Of a DNA stretch of 64,000 nucleotides, positions 44,860 through 55,558 are shown in pieces. This DNA comes from Orientallactaga sibirica. Lineage: Eukaryota; Chordata; Mammalia; Rodentia; Dipodidae. The position numbers were made by a program, and so were the translations under genes. The stretch is taken from assembly GCA_036365145.1 (NCBI GenBank), contig JAEOAD010000013.1:43155001-43219000 (forward strand). Reading direction: 5' to 3'. The notes under the pieces are model-generated. The model had not been told where the DNA came from. It worked only from the letters and a program-made list of their open reading frames with translations, and did not search any database. Each line of letters begins with the position of its first letter. The stretch's first letter is position 1.

Positions 44860-44992
44860 AGGTAGGGTTTTGCTCTAGCCAAGGCTGAGCTGGAACTCAC
44901 TCTATAGTCCCAGGCTGGCCTCAACTCACAGTGATCCTCCTATGCCTGCCACCCAAGTGCTGGGATGAAAATTTTGCACCACCATACCCAGT
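44828..44992 (-). mobile_element. B1 SINE, diverged
   Basis: T leader of about 32, antisense. Confidence 0.85.
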
Positions 44993-45159
44993 TGTTTCGA
45001 GCATTTTAAGAGAAATTAACAAAGAAAACAGTTTGCTATGTTATTATCATGTTTGTCACTCCTGATCATTCTCTTAAAATGACAAACACTCATGGTAAGC
45101 TTTGACTTGAGGTATACCAAATATTCTCTGATGTGACTATGCTTTGAAATATATCTGCA

Positions 45160-45321
45160 GCCGCACATGGTGGCGCATGCCTGTAATCCCAGCACTCAAG
45201 AGGCAGAGGTAGGAGGATTGCTGTGAGTTCGAGGCCACCTTGAGACTACATAGAGAATTCCAGGTCAGCTGAGTTAGAGCGAGACCCTACCTTGAAAAAC
45301 AAAACAAAACAAACAAAAAAA
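45160..45321 (+). mobile_element. B1 SINE with 14-bp TSD
   Basis: TSD GAAATATATCTGCA at 45146-45159 and 45322-45335. Confidence 0.93.
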
Positions 45322-45399
45322 GAAATATATCTGCAATTTTGATTTTTCAGAAACAATCACTTTCAGTCAAAACCATAAGAAGTTATTCATGCTCAGGTT

Positions 45400-45660
45400 A
45401 CAGGTTTCTGACATGCAGAAAGAGCTGATGTAGGTGAAGCTTGATGTTTTATATCCAGCTATTAGTCAGCTAATCTCCCTACTTGACTGAAAATATTTTC
45501 ATTCTGTCTGACAAAAAGTAAAAGATTATACTAGCTGTGACTAAAAATGTACTGCAAATGACACATTAATGAGACTAATGATTCCTGTCTTATTGTCTAA
45601 AATTTTCATATTCTTCCCTTGGTGAATCTATCCCCAGGTAGTTTAATTACACAGAAGACA
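45400..45660. promoter_or_regulatory. Candidate intronic regulatory element (inference)
   Basis: SINE-free island packed with homeodomain-type cores: ATTAGTCAGCTAAT (45461-45474, inverted half-sites), TAATGAGACTAATGA (45567-45581, direct half-sites) and the 12-bp palindrome GAAAATATTTTC (45489-45500). No experimental or alignment evidence is available here. Confidence 0.3.
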
Positions 45661-45721
45661 CCACTGTCTTTTGGAACTCCAGGGAACTAGGTCACAATAA
45701 AGGTTTTCAGGTCACTTTAAA

Positions 45722-46218
45722 GCAAGATGTGGTGGCACACGCCTTTAATCCCAGCACTTGGGAGGCAGACGTAGGAGGATCACTGTGAGTTCAAGGCCAC
45801 CCTGAGACTACATAGTGAATTCCAGGTCACCTGGGCTAGAGTGAGACCCTTCCTCAGAAAAACCAAAACAAACAAACAACAGCAACAACAAAAAAAAACC
45901 CAAAAAGCAAAAATACTAATCAGATGTCCAAACTATATACCAGAAGTCTACTTGGGAGAAACATTTTGGAAGCTGTCCGAGTAATCAGAGCGGAAGTACA
46001 GCAGAGGTGAGGACAGGCAGGCCTGCACAGCTTCAGTCTGACTCACGAAGAAAAAGTCAACCTAGGTGTGGTGGCACACCTTTAATCCCAGCCCTTGGGA
46101 GGCAGAGGTAGGAGGATCACCGTGAGTTCAAGGCCACCTTGAGACTACATACATAGTGAATTCCAGGTCAGCCTGGGCTAGAGTGAAGCCCTACTTCGAA
46201 CCTCCCCCCCCAAAAAAA
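45722..46218 (+). mobile_element. Two B1 SINEs
   Basis: 45722-45890; 46063-46216 with TSD AAAGTCAACCTAG (46050, 46217). 45891-46050 is unique. Confidence 0.9.
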
Positions 46219-46265
46219 GTCAACCTAGATAGCAATAAAGCAAAACGGTAAAACTATTTGGAATT

Positions 46266-46745
46266 TAAAAAATATTTTTATTTGTTGGAGAGGACAGGAA
46301 GTATGGGTGCACTAGAGACTTGCTGCACATGAACTCAAGATGCATGCCCACTTTGTGCATCTGGCTTTACATGGGTACTGCAGAATTGAACCTGGCCTGG
46401 CAAGTTTTGCAAGGTAGCACCTTTAACCACTGAACCATCTCCCCAACCCCTCATTTGTATTTTAACAGGATCCTATTGATTCATTTCATAATTATTAAAG
46501 AGCAAAAGCTCTCAGAAGTCAAATACACACACAGGGCTGGAGAGATAGCTTAGCAGTTAAGGTGCTTGCCTGTGAAGCCTAAGGACCCATGTTTGATTCT
46601 CCAGGTAAGCCAGACGCACAAGGTGAAACAAGTGCACAAGGCTGCCCATGCATACGAGGTGGCACATGCGTCTGGAGTTTGATTTCAGTAGTTGGAAGTC
46701 TAGGTGTGTCAATTCTCTCTCTCTTTCTCTCTCATAAAAAAATTA
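46266..46745. mobile_element. B2L (-) then B2L-D (+)
   Basis: 46266-46450 diverged B2L; 46532-46745 B2L-D with an extra block before CATACGAGGTGG. Confidence 0.85.
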
Positions 46746-46822
46746 AACACACACTCTCACTCTGGAATAATACTTGGCCTTACCCCATGTACCCTATTGT
46801 GTTTCCTTCTTTTAAAAAATAC

Positions 46823-47406
46823 GAGCCGGGTGTGGTGGCGCACGCCTTTAATCCCAGCACTTGGGAGGCAGAGGTAGGAGGATCGCTGAGAGTTCGAGGC
46901 CCCCCTGAGACTACATAGTTAATTCCAGGTCAGCCTGAACCAGAGTGAGACCCTACCTTGAAAAACAAAAAAAAAAAAAAAAAAAAAAAAAAAATGCTAG
47001 CCAAGGGCTGGTATGTAGCCCAGTGCTGGAGTGCTTGTCTATCATGTATGACATTGTAGGCTTAACCCTCAGCACTAGGAATGAGATGGTAATAACAACC
47101 AGGTGTGGCTGTGAACTCCCAGCTACTACTTGGGAGAATAAGGTGGGAAGATCTAAAGTTTGGAACCTGCCTGTGCAGTGTAGTGAGACTCCATGCAAAA
47201 TAAAAACTAGAATGAGCTGGACGTGGTGGTGCATACTTTCAATCTCAGCACTAGGATGGCAGAGGTAGGAGTGTTAATGTGAATTTGAGGCCAGACTGGG
47301 ATTACATAGTGTGTGCCAGGTCAGCCTGGGCTAGAGTAAGACCCTGCCTCAAAACAAACAAACAAACAAACAAACAAACAAACAAACAAACAAACAAACA
47401 AAAAAC
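46823..47406 (+). mobile_element. B1, ID-like, old B1, B1
   Basis: 46823-46994 young B1; 47003-47098 ID-like sense; 47099-47210 old B1-like; 47214-47406 B1 ending in (AAAC)n at 47354-47403. Confidence 0.8.
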
Positions 47407-47814
47407 ACTGATGAATGATAATTTTCTGAATTCTCTTCCCTCAGGGGTTTGGAATGTAAGCATTACCATTTTGTTTCTGAACCCCTTATTTCCTTGGTCT
47501 TACCCTAGACATTTAATTAAAAATTGCACCAGCTCCAAGATCATACACACAAGCATCCCACGTTCAGACTACAATGCTGTGTCCTATGTTTTTTTTGGTG
47601 CCCAAGTACTCCCACCTAAAATTCTTTATTTCCATTCAGACCACAGTGATTTACAACTCATCTGTTCTTTTTTTCTTTTTTGCATGTGTGATATGTGTGC
47701 TGTGATTTGTGTAGCGTATATATTGTATGCCAAGGCATGCATGCACCTGCACTTGCACACAACACGTGCACACACACACACACAAACTTGTTGTCACCTT
47801 TTTTCTTTTTGTGG
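47407..47814. other. Unique sequence with (CA)n
   Basis: A CA-rich tract lies at 47757-47784. The open frame through here (47279-47830) runs from a B1 and its repeat tail into unique sequence and is not a gene. Confidence 0.5.
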
Positions 47815-48470
47815 GATTTGGGAGAATTGATTGAACCCAGGGCCTAGCCTATGCAGCTAGGCAAGCACTCTGTCACAGAGCTACATTCCCAGGTCCCATA
47901 GGATACATTTTGGTTGATATTTTTCTTTATTCTTTTGTTTTTCATGGTTGATTCTTTATATGGTATAAGGAAGGGATCCAGCTGAATTTTTAATTTTTTT
48001 AATTTGTGTGTGGTCTGCATGTATGGGCATGCCAAGGTCTCTTGCTGCTACAGAGGAACATACATCCAGCTTTACATTGATGACTGGAGGATTGAAGTAG
48101 AGCAGGCAGACTTCGGAAGTAAGCACCGTTAATTGCTGAGCCATCTCCCCAAGTCCTCCAATTGATTTTTTGTTGTTGTTGTTGTTGTTGTTGTTTTCCA
48201 AGGTAGGGTCTCTCTCTAGCTCAGGCTGACCTGGAATTCACAATGTAGTTTCAAGGTGGCCTCAAACTCATGGCAATCCTCCTACCTCTGCCTCCCAAGT
48301 GCTGGGATTAAAGGCATGAGCCACCATGTCCGGCCCAACTGATATTTTTTGCCTATATATGTCCAGTTATACCAGCACCAGTTGTTGAAAAGATGGTTCT
48401 TCCCCCATTGAATTACCTTGCCATCTGATCAGTGATGACTTACTTATGTTATTGGGTTAAAAATTCACTT
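47815..48470 (-). mobile_element. ID-like, L1 fragments, old B2L, B1
   Basis: 47815-47897 ID-like. 47905-47985 and 48338-48440 are old L1 antisense (CCAGCACCAGTTGTTGAAAA; CCCCATTGAATTACC), split by an old B2L (47987-48156) and a B1 (48166-48334). Confidence 0.7.
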
Positions 48471-48579
48471 TTTATTTGACTTCTCAGAAGGACTCACCAT
48501 TCCTTCACATGCTCTCCTCTCTTGATTCTCCTTTATTATGTTAGTAAATAGGTTATCTTCTACCAAGATTTACAATATT

Positions 48580-48960
48580 GTTTTTTCATTCACTGTGGCT
48601 ATATAACAAATTATCACAAAACTTAGTGGCATAATAAAATAATTTAATATACTATAGTTTCATTGGGTTAGGAATTCAAGAGACTGGGTTAGGCAGAATC
48701 AACCTATATATGTTCTGTGATACCTGCAGCTTGGTCTGGAGTACTCAGAGACATCTGGAGCCCTGTGCAGTGACAACCCAAGCAGATGATGGTGGCTGTT
48801 AGTTGTAGTCCTATCCATGTGACCCTGAACATGTGTTTTCTCCACATGGGCTGGTTTGGGCTTCCTCACAGCATAGTTGCTGGGTTCCCAGAGCAAACAA
48901 TCTATAGGAAGAGAGAGGAAGAAAAGAAGAGGAAGTTAGGTGACATACAAACTTAATATG
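48580..48960. mobile_element. Ancient transposon, family unassigned
   Basis: ATAACAAATTATCACAAAACTTAGTGGCATAA and CACAGCATAGTTGCTGGGTT recall a widespread old mammalian repeat that I cannot name with certainty. Confidence 0.45.
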
Positions 48961-49067
48961 TCATAGAGCATAACTTTTGCCATTAAAAAATAATCGCCAG
49001 GGCTTACCCACATGTAAAGGAAGTGAAACAGACTCTATGGGAAATGGCAAGGTTGTAAACTATCATG

Positions 49068-49153
49068 GGGTCATGGGCTAGAACTCAGTGGCACAGCACT
49101 TGCCCAGCATGCCTGAGGCCCTGAGCTAAGCCCAGTATGGCAAAACAACAAAA
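49068..49153 (+). mobile_element. ID-like SINE
   Basis: Sense core AACTCAGTGGCACAGCACTT ... CCTGAGCTAAGCCC. Confidence 0.65.
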
Positions 49154-49597
49154 TATTCTTATGGCCTTTTATAGAAAAACAAAGCACCACAGTTTTCTGG
49201 TCACAGTTCACATCTTTCCCACATACTGAATCCACTCGCCCTCTATTGAGGGCCTCCCAAAGTCTCATCCCACGATGGCATTGGCTCGGGCTTGAGGTTC
49301 ACGATCTCAGGGAGATCAGGCCCATGTACATGTGAGGCTCCTAGATAGTTTCTTGATCACTGCTCCTTCACTATAGTTACACTTGAGCTGAAAACTTAGG
49401 AACTAAAAGAGGAAAAACTTCCTCTCCCACTGTTCCCGACATATGTAATGAGAAGGCCTAGGAGAGCCTTCTCTTTCCAACGGAGGAAATGGCACACAAA
49501 GAAATCGCTGATCCCAGACAGGTCTTTTTATATTGTCTTCCTATGTGATTGTTTTTGTTCCCATAGCTTTAAAGACCCTATGCTCATGATTTCCAAT
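49154..49597. other. Unique or unassigned old repeat
   Basis: GGCCTCCCAAAGTCTCATCC resembles part of an old LTR-type repeat. No gene is seen. Confidence 0.35.
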
Positions 49598-50331
49598 TTT
49601 TTTTTTGGGGGGGAGGGTTGGTTTCAAAGTAGGGTTTTGCTGTAGCTCAGGCTGACCTGGAATTTACTATGTAGTCTCAGGGTGGCCTTAACTCACAATC
49701 CTCCTACCTCTGCCTCCTGAGTGCTGGGATTAAAGGCGTGTGCCACCACACCCAGCCAATTTCCAAGTTTTTTAACATCTCTGAGTACCACACTAGAGTA
49801 CCCAATTAACCATCTTATACCTTTATCAGATTTCTCAGATATTTCCAGATTAGTAGTTTTTTATTGACCCCCCCCCCACTACCTCCTCAAACCTGTTCTT
49901 GCTTATTCTGGTTCCCCTCTTCTTTATTTTTATTTATTTATTTGCAAGCAGAAAGAGAGGAAAGACAGAGGAGAAAATGAGAATGATAGTGTTTCCTGCC
50001 ACTGCAAACAAATTTCAGGTGCGTGCACTACTTTGTGCATCTGGCTTTACATGGGTACTGGGGAATCGAACCCAGGTTGGAAGGCTTTGCAAACAAATGC
50101 CTTTAACCACTGAGCCATTTCCCCAGCTCCTGGTTCCTTCCCTCCCTCCCTCCCTCCCTCTTTTCCTTCCTTCCTTCTTTCTTTCTTTCGTTTTCGAGGT
50201 AGGGTCTTGCTCTAGCCCAGGCTGACCTGGAATTCAGTACGTAGTCTCAGGGTGGCCTCGAACTCATGGCAGTCCTCCTACCTCTGCTTCCCAAGTGCTG
50301 GGATTAAAGGCGTGCACCACCACACCTAGCC
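49598..50331 (-). mobile_element. B1, B2L, (CCTT)n, B1
   Basis: 49598-49757 B1; 49920-50130 B2L; 50136-50188 (CCCT)n/(CTTT)n; 50190-50331 B1. 49866-49878 is a C homopolymer. Confidence 0.88.
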
Positions 50332-50873
50332 CTTCTTATGTAACTAATTCACTTAGTTCCTCAGATCAAAATCCAAGACTTAGTTTTAATTCTTTTCTTT
50401 CTCTCTTATTTCTCCAAAATATGCTCACATTTCCCCCTTAACTGGATTTAACAATGTATTGGTTATCTTACTTAAATCTTGCTCCATTCTAATTTCCTTT
50501 AAAAATCAGTCAAAAGAACAGTTTGCATGTCTATGACATTCTCTTGCTGAGTTTCCTGTGACTTCTCATACCCTCTGAGTTCAATCCAGATCCTTCACCA
50601 AGGGCCCAAAGAACTGGCCTCTTTTCTCCCTTTCCTTCAGTATACCACACTCATGAAAGCCTGTTCCCCTATCCAAAATATTTCATCCTTACTTGACACT
50701 TGTGCATAGCTGAATATTTTTCATATTTAAGGGTATGGCATGTCTGACCACTGAACCTAAGCAGGAACCACCTTCTCTTATTCTCTGCCACAGTATGGTT
50801 TCCTTTGTAAAAGCTTATCCCATATCCCACCTTTACAGCCTATTGCTTACCATCTATCTTCTTAGCTGGACTG
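50332..50873. other. Unique intronic sequence
   Basis: Pyrimidine-rich; nothing recognised. Confidence 0.45.
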
Positions 50874-51287
50874 TGCTGGGATTAAAGGCGTGCTCCACCA
50901 CGCCCAGCTTTTTTTTTTGGTTCTTTGATGTAAGGTCTTGCTTGTAGCCCAGGCTGACCTGGAATTCACTTTGTACTCTCAGAGTGGCCTCAAACTTACA
51001 ACAAACCTCCTACCTCTGTCTCTGAAGTGCTAAGATTAAAGGTGTGTTCGACCATGTCTGGCCTACAAGTAGTATTTTTTTTAAAAGATTTTTATTTTTA
51101 TTTATCTATTACAATCAGAAAGGGGGAGAGAGAGGGAATGGGCACATCAGGGCCTCTAGCCACTGCAAACGAGCTCCAGACACATGTGCCACCTTGGGCA
51201 TCTGGCTTACATGAGTACTAGGGAATCGAACCTAGGTCCTTTGGTTTTGCAGGTAAGTATGCTAACCTCTGAGACATCTCTCCAGCC
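50874..51287 (-). mobile_element. B1 fragment, B1, B2L, antisense
   Basis: 50874-50909 only the 5' end of a B1; 50910-51062 B1; 51080-51287 B2L. Confidence 0.85.
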
Positions 51288-52035
51288 CTTGATTGATTGG
51301 TCTTATGTAGGTAGTGTCAGGCACTGTGAGGTCATGGATATCCAGGCCATTTTGTGTCTGGAGGAGCACGTTGTAAGGAGTCCTACTCGTCCTTTGGCTC
51401 TTACATTCTTTCCGCTCCCTCTTCCGCAATGGACCCTGAGCCTTGGAAGGTAGGTTTGAGACATTTCAGTGCTGAGCACTCCTCTGTCCCTTCTTCTCAG
51501 CACCATGGTGCCTTCTGAATCATTCCAAAGTTGCCCCCATCTGAAAAGAGAAGCTTCTCTAACCAAAAGTGAGAGTAGCATTAATATATGGGTGTGGACA
51601 TTAAGAGAAGTGCTTACTGGGGAGTTTAGTGAGCATAGTATATACCTTTAGCAAGACACCAGCAGACATTACACCCTTAGGGCTCATGACTACCCCTGTG
51701 ATAGGTTTTCAGTATCAGGGATGTATCCCCTCCCATAGAGTGGGCCTCCAGGCCAATGAGAGAGCAGTTGTTTTCCCCCATAACAGACATGCCACTATTA
51801 CACCCGTTGGCTCATTTGGGCTGGCTGGCCAAATTTAAAGCTTGCAGTGTTCACTGTTGAGTACCTTCACTAGTGTTTTCTCTCTCCCATTGAACTGCAC
51901 GCAGCGTAGCTTTTTACAACTTTCTGTCAGCTGGTCCACATGGAGGAGGCTCTCAGCTTGGATAAGATTCTTGAAGTGGCAACCAGAGCAGAGACCTGGA
52001 AGTTCAGGAGAGGTGAACAGCCCAAAAGAGCACAA
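51288..52035 (-). mobile_element. L1 3'UTR region, antisense
   Basis: Reverse complement of the L1 piece at 39958 (GTCATGGATATCCAGGCCAT; TTTGGCTCTTACATTCTTTC), continuing upstream with TTTTCAGTATCAGGGATGTA and CATAACAGACATGCCAC, known from rodent L1s. CACAAGTAGTATTTTT-type repeats bound it (51064, 52032, 52083). Confidence 0.78.
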
Positions 52036-52097
52036 GTAGTATTTTTTTGTTTTGTTTTTTTTTTTTTTTTTTTTTTCTTTTTCTACAAGTAGTATTT

Positions 52098-52360
52098 TTA
52101 AAAAAAAAAAAATTTTGGAGAGAAACAGAGAGAAAGGGAGAGGAAGACAGATAGAGATGGGCGCACCAGTAGCCTCTCAGCCTCTGCGAATGGAATCCAG
52201 ATGTGTGAACCCCCTTGTGGCCAAGTTCAGTATTGCGCCCTTGCGTCACTTTGCATATGGCTAAACGTGGGACCTGGAGTTTGGAACCGCTGGAGATTGG
52301 AACCAGCATTCTTAGGCTTAGGAGGCAGGTGCCTTAACTGCTAAGCCATCTCTCCAGTCT
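52098..52360 (-). mobile_element. B2L-C SINE
   Basis: Antisense, with duplicated GGAGTTTGGAACC/GGAGATTGGAACC near the B box. Its 5' end lies about 380 bases upstream of the PPM1E exon. Confidence 0.9.
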
Positions 52361-52529
52361 TAAAGAAATGTATTTTACAATAATCTTAGACCTATAGAGA
52401 TCACTTGAATATAATACTTTTCCTTGTGAAGTCAGATTAATCATATTATAGAACATCTACTTCTGCATTATTGTAATAGCCCTTAGAATTACTTGTGATT
52501 GTCCTAGAGCAATTCCTGCTATTAATATT

Positions 52530-52635
52530 TTTAAAAAATATTTGACATTTTCATATATATATGGTATTTTGATCATATTCATTCCCCATTATCTTCCTTT
52601 GCCCTCCCTCTGAACCCCTTCTGAATCTTGCTTAA
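52530..52635 (-). mobile_element. L1 3' end, antisense
   Basis: TTGACATTTTCATATATATA and TTTTGATCATATTCATTCCC match the end of the rodent L1 3'UTR as remembered. It ends about 100 bases before the exon. Confidence 0.6.
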
Positions 52636-52711
52636 AAAGACAGTGTTTTGTGACAACATGGCACAGCATGTAATGGCTTTGTGTTTAAGACATTGCTTCC
52701 CAGTTCTTACT

Positions 52712-52738
52712 GAGAACAGCCTTGTGCTTCTCTTTCAG
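52712..52738 (+). other. PPM1E: 3' splice site of the PPM1E exon
   Basis: A pyrimidine-rich run ending TGCTTCTCTTTCAG abuts the exon. ACTGAGAA and CTTAC-like sequences 20-35 bases upstream could supply the branch point. The splice call is supported by the reading frame that starts at this junction. Confidence 0.85.
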
Positions 52739-52857
52739 TAACTGCCCTTCCTTTTTGGCTGCTGCTTTAGCCAGAGCAACATCAGATGAAGTCCTTCAGA
52801 GTGACCTTTCTGCACATTATATCCCAAAGGAAACGGATGGCACAGAAGGGACTGTGG
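52739..52857 (+). CDS. PPM1E: PPM1E coding exon (probably exon 2), PP2C-family phosphatase
   Basis: Seen: a 119-nt exon preceded by a pyrimidine-rich tract ending TTCTCTTTCAG and followed by G|GTGAGC. In the open frame it encodes 39 whole codons, starting [17 protein letters not shown] and ending [10 protein letters not shown]. The first base completes a codon begun in the previous exon (Tyr in PPM1E as I remember it), and the last G begins the next codon (Glu in PPM1E). The length is not a multiple of three, so skipping it would shift the frame. Known: I recognise this peptide as the segment just N-terminal to the PP2C catalytic domain of PPM1E. PPM1E is a brain-enriched, Mg/Mn-dependent Ser/Thr phosphatase that dephosphorylates CaM kinases, AMPK and PAK and binds PIX through its N-terminus. 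The paralogue PPM1F differs clearly here. No catalytic metal-binding Asp lies in this exon. The frame has no stop, shift or other sign of decay, so it looks like a live exon and not a retrocopy; both splice sites are intact. Confidence 0.93.
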
Positions 52858-52863
52858 GTGAGC
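52858..52863 (+). other. PPM1E: 5' splice site of the PPM1E exon
   Basis: GTGAGC follows the final G of the exon. It is a canonical GT donor and interrupts the frame one base into the next codon. Confidence 0.85.
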
Positions 52864-52943
52864 ATCTTTCTACATTGTTTATTTAAAGATACTAAAATCT
52901 TCTTGTATAGTATCCACAGAAAATACCTGCAGAATACTAAATC

Positions 52944-53089
52944 TACCACAATCCCCATGGGGATAACTGGCACCCCCAATGAGGAAAGTCCCTTTGGAGG
53001 GGGGGGACAGGGATGAGGGTAAAGATGGTACCAACATGTGCTGTTTACACACTGAGTATGTACATAACGAATAAAAATGAAATAAAAAA
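52944..53089 (+). mobile_element. Short retroposed fragment with 12-bp TSD
   Basis: GAATACTAAATC at 52932-52943 and 53090-53101 brackets about 146 bases ending in AATAAAAATGAAATAAAAAA. Probably a very short L1 3' end. It lies 87 bases after the exon. Confidence 0.75.
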
Positions 53090-53212
53090 GAATACTAAAT
53101 CCAATTACATTTGCCCATTTGTGATATAGTAGTCATTAGGACATTTTCAAAAAAAAAAAAAAAAAAAAAAATTCAAAACAATAAAAAAAGAAGAAAGAAG
53201 AGCCAGATGTTG

Positions 53213-53590
53213 TGGGACTGGAGAGGTGACCATTAAGGCACTTGCCTGTGAAGCCTAAGGACTAAAGTTTGATTCCCCAGTACCCACATGCACAAGGTGC
53301 ACAAGGTGGTGCATGCATCTGGAGTTTGTTTTCAGTAGCTAGAGGCCCTGGCACACCCATTCTCTCTCAAATAAAGAAAATACTCTAAAAAATTGAGGCA
53401 GAAGCCAGGCATGGTGGTGAATTCCAGGTCAGCCTGGACTACAGTGAAATCCTACCTGGAAAACTAAAAAACAAAAACAAAACCCTTGAAACAGATTATT
53501 GCTCTGTTGCCTAGGCTGGTGTGGAGCTCTGGGGCAGAGATGTTTCTCCCAAGTAGCTGGGGTACAGGCATGCTCTACGTACACCTCTGC
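53213..53590. mobile_element. B2L (+), deleted B1 (+), old B1 (-)
   Basis: 53213-53387 B2L with a small tandem repeat (GCACAAGGT); 53400-53480 B1 missing its middle; 53487-53590 very old B1. A poly(A) of about 22 lies at 53149-53171. Confidence 0.75.
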
Positions 53591-53705
53591 ACTTGTCTTA
53601 CTTTCCTACTTATATGCTCATGATAATCTCCTCATCTTCCAGCTACTTCCCATATTCTACTCTACTATTTTCAAAATATTTGTGTATTTCTCTCTTCTTT
53701 CCTCT

Positions 53706-54258
53706 TTTTCTTTTTTTGAGGTAGGGTCTTGTTCTAGCTCAGGCTGACCTGGAATTAACTATTTGTCTCAGGGTGGCCTTGAACACACGGCAATCCTCTT
53801 ACCTCTGCCTCCTGAGTGCTGGGATTAAAGGGCGTGCAGCATCACACCCAGCTTCCAGCTCCTATTTTATTTTTTAATTTTATTTATTTTAATTTTTTAA
53901 AAAATATTTTATTTTTATTTATTTATTTAAGACAGAGAGAGGGAGAGGGAGAATGGGCGCAAAACTTACTTAAGCTGGGATGGTGGTGCACGCCTTTAAT
54001 CACAGTACTTAGGAGGCAGAGGTAGGAGGATCGCTATGAGCTCGAGGCCACCCTGAGACTACAGAGTGAATTCCAGGTCAGCCTGAGCTAGAGTGAGACC
54101 CTACCTCGAAAAAAATAAAATAAAATAGGCTGGGTGTGGTGGCACATGCCTTTAATCCCAGCACTTTGGGAGGCAGAGGTAGGAGGATTGCCATGAGTTC
54201 GAGGCCACCCTGAGACTACATAGTGAATTCCAGGTCAGCATGAGCTAGAGTGAGACCC
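53706..54258. mobile_element. SINEs of the left arm and spacer
   Basis: 53706-53853 B1 (-); 53861-53962 B2L 3' part (-); 53972-54118 B1 (+); 54129-54258 B1 (+), cut off at its right end by the inversion junction. Confidence 0.85.
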
Positions 54259-54609
54259 TGTAGTCTCAGGGTGGCCTCGAGCTCATAGCGATCCTCCTAC
54301 CTCTGCCTCCTAAGTACTGTGATTAAAGGCGTGCACCACCATCCCAGCTTAAGTAAGTTTTGCGCCCATTCTCCCTCTCCCTCTCTCTGTCTTAAATAAA
54401 TAAATAAAAATAAAATATTTTTTTAAAAATTAAAATAAATAAAATTAAAAAATAAAATAGGAGCTGGAAGCTGGGTGTGATGCTGCACGCCTTTAATCCC
54501 AGCACTCAGGAGGCAGAGGTAAGAGGATTGCCGTGTGTTCAAGGCCACCCTGAGACAACATAGTTAATTCCAGGTCAGCGTGGATCAGAGTGAGACCCTA
54601 CCTCAAAAA
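53714..54609. repeat. Long inverted repeat (about 350-nt arms, ~195-nt spacer)
   Basis: Left arm about 53714-54063, right arm 54259-54609. The inner ~215 bases (53848-54063 versus 54259-54475) are almost base-perfect reverse complements, including a B2L tail fragment, the junction CAAAACTTACTTAAGCTGGG and a B1 with CACAGTACTTAGGAGG. Confidence 0.92.
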
Positions 54610-54900
54610 AACCCAATAAATAAATTTTAAAAAAGCAATAAATAAAATAAAATACGGGCTGGAGAGATGGCTTAGTGGTTAAGCACTTGCCTGTGAAGGA
54701 CCCTATTTGAGGCTCAATTATCCAGTATCCAAGTAAGCTAGATGCACATGGTGGCACGTGCATCTGGAGTTCATTTGAAGTGGCTAGAGACCTGGGCGTG
54801 CCCATTCTCTGTCTGTGCCTCTTTCTCTCTCTGTCTGTTGCTAATAAATAAGTAAAAATAAACAAAAAAATTTTTAAAAAATTAAAAGAAATAAATAAAA
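54259..54900. mobile_element. SINEs of the right arm, then B2L (+)
   Basis: 54259-54352 B1 (-) partial; 54360-54460 B2L 3' part (+); 54470-54625 B1 (+); 54656-54900 B2L (+). Confidence 0.85.
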
Positions 54901-54959
54901 TGTTAAGTTTACCTTTAAGAATCCAAATAACCTGAGACATTGTCCCTTTCCTGGAGATG

Positions 54960-55095
54960 GATGGTACATTTTTTACCTTACAGTGAATACCCAACTGAGG
55001 AGGGCCTCAGGGAAATGGGGGTGGAAGACAGAGAACATAAGAGTATAAACTTGAGAATATGACAGTAACTTAATATACAGTAGCATTCACAATTA
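54960..55095 (+). mobile_element. Possible old L1 3'UTR piece
   Basis: GACAGAGAACATAAGAGTATAAACTTGAG recalls an L1 3'UTR; weak. Confidence 0.35.
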
Positions 55096-55133
55096 ATTTT
55101 TTAAAAAGGATCTAACTAAATAAATATAGAAGT

Positions 55134-55515
55134 TTTTTAAAAATAATTTTAAAATTTATTTGCAAGGAGAGAGAAAATAGGTGTATCAGGGCCTCTAGCC
55201 ACTGCAAACGAACTCCAGATGCATGCACCACTTTGTGCGTCTGGCTTCATGTAGGGACTGGGGAATTGAACCCTGGTGGTTAAAGCATTGCAGGCAAGCG
55301 CCTTAACCACTGAGCCATCTCCCCAGCCCAAGATATAGAAGTATTTTTTTTTTTCGAAGTAGGGTCTCACTCTAGCCCAGGCTGACCTGGAATTCGCTAT
55401 GTAGTCTCAGGGTGGCCTCGAACTTACAGCAATCCTCCTACCTCTGCCTCCAAGTGCTGGGATTAAAGGAGTGTGCCACTATGCCCAGCTGATATAGAAG
55501 TATTTAAAACTATTC

Positions 55516-55558
<43 letters not shown>

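Larger units (their letters stand above)
1..52738 (+). other. PPM1E: PPM1E intron 1, partial (inferred)
   Basis: Inference from the exon at 52739-52857. I see no other coding exon upstream in the window. PPM1E is known for a very long first intron, which fits more than 52 kb of repeat-rich sequence. Individual contents are listed separately. Confidence 0.7.

Noticed and set aside
47279..47830. 183-codon + strand frame, the longest in the window
   Set aside because: It starts in a B1, runs through an (AAAC)n tail and ends in unique and CA-rich DNA. It is an accidental frame.
52786..53016. 76-codon + strand frame overlapping the PPM1E exon
   Set aside because: It is a different frame from the conserved peptide and reads through the donor site into a retroposed fragment.
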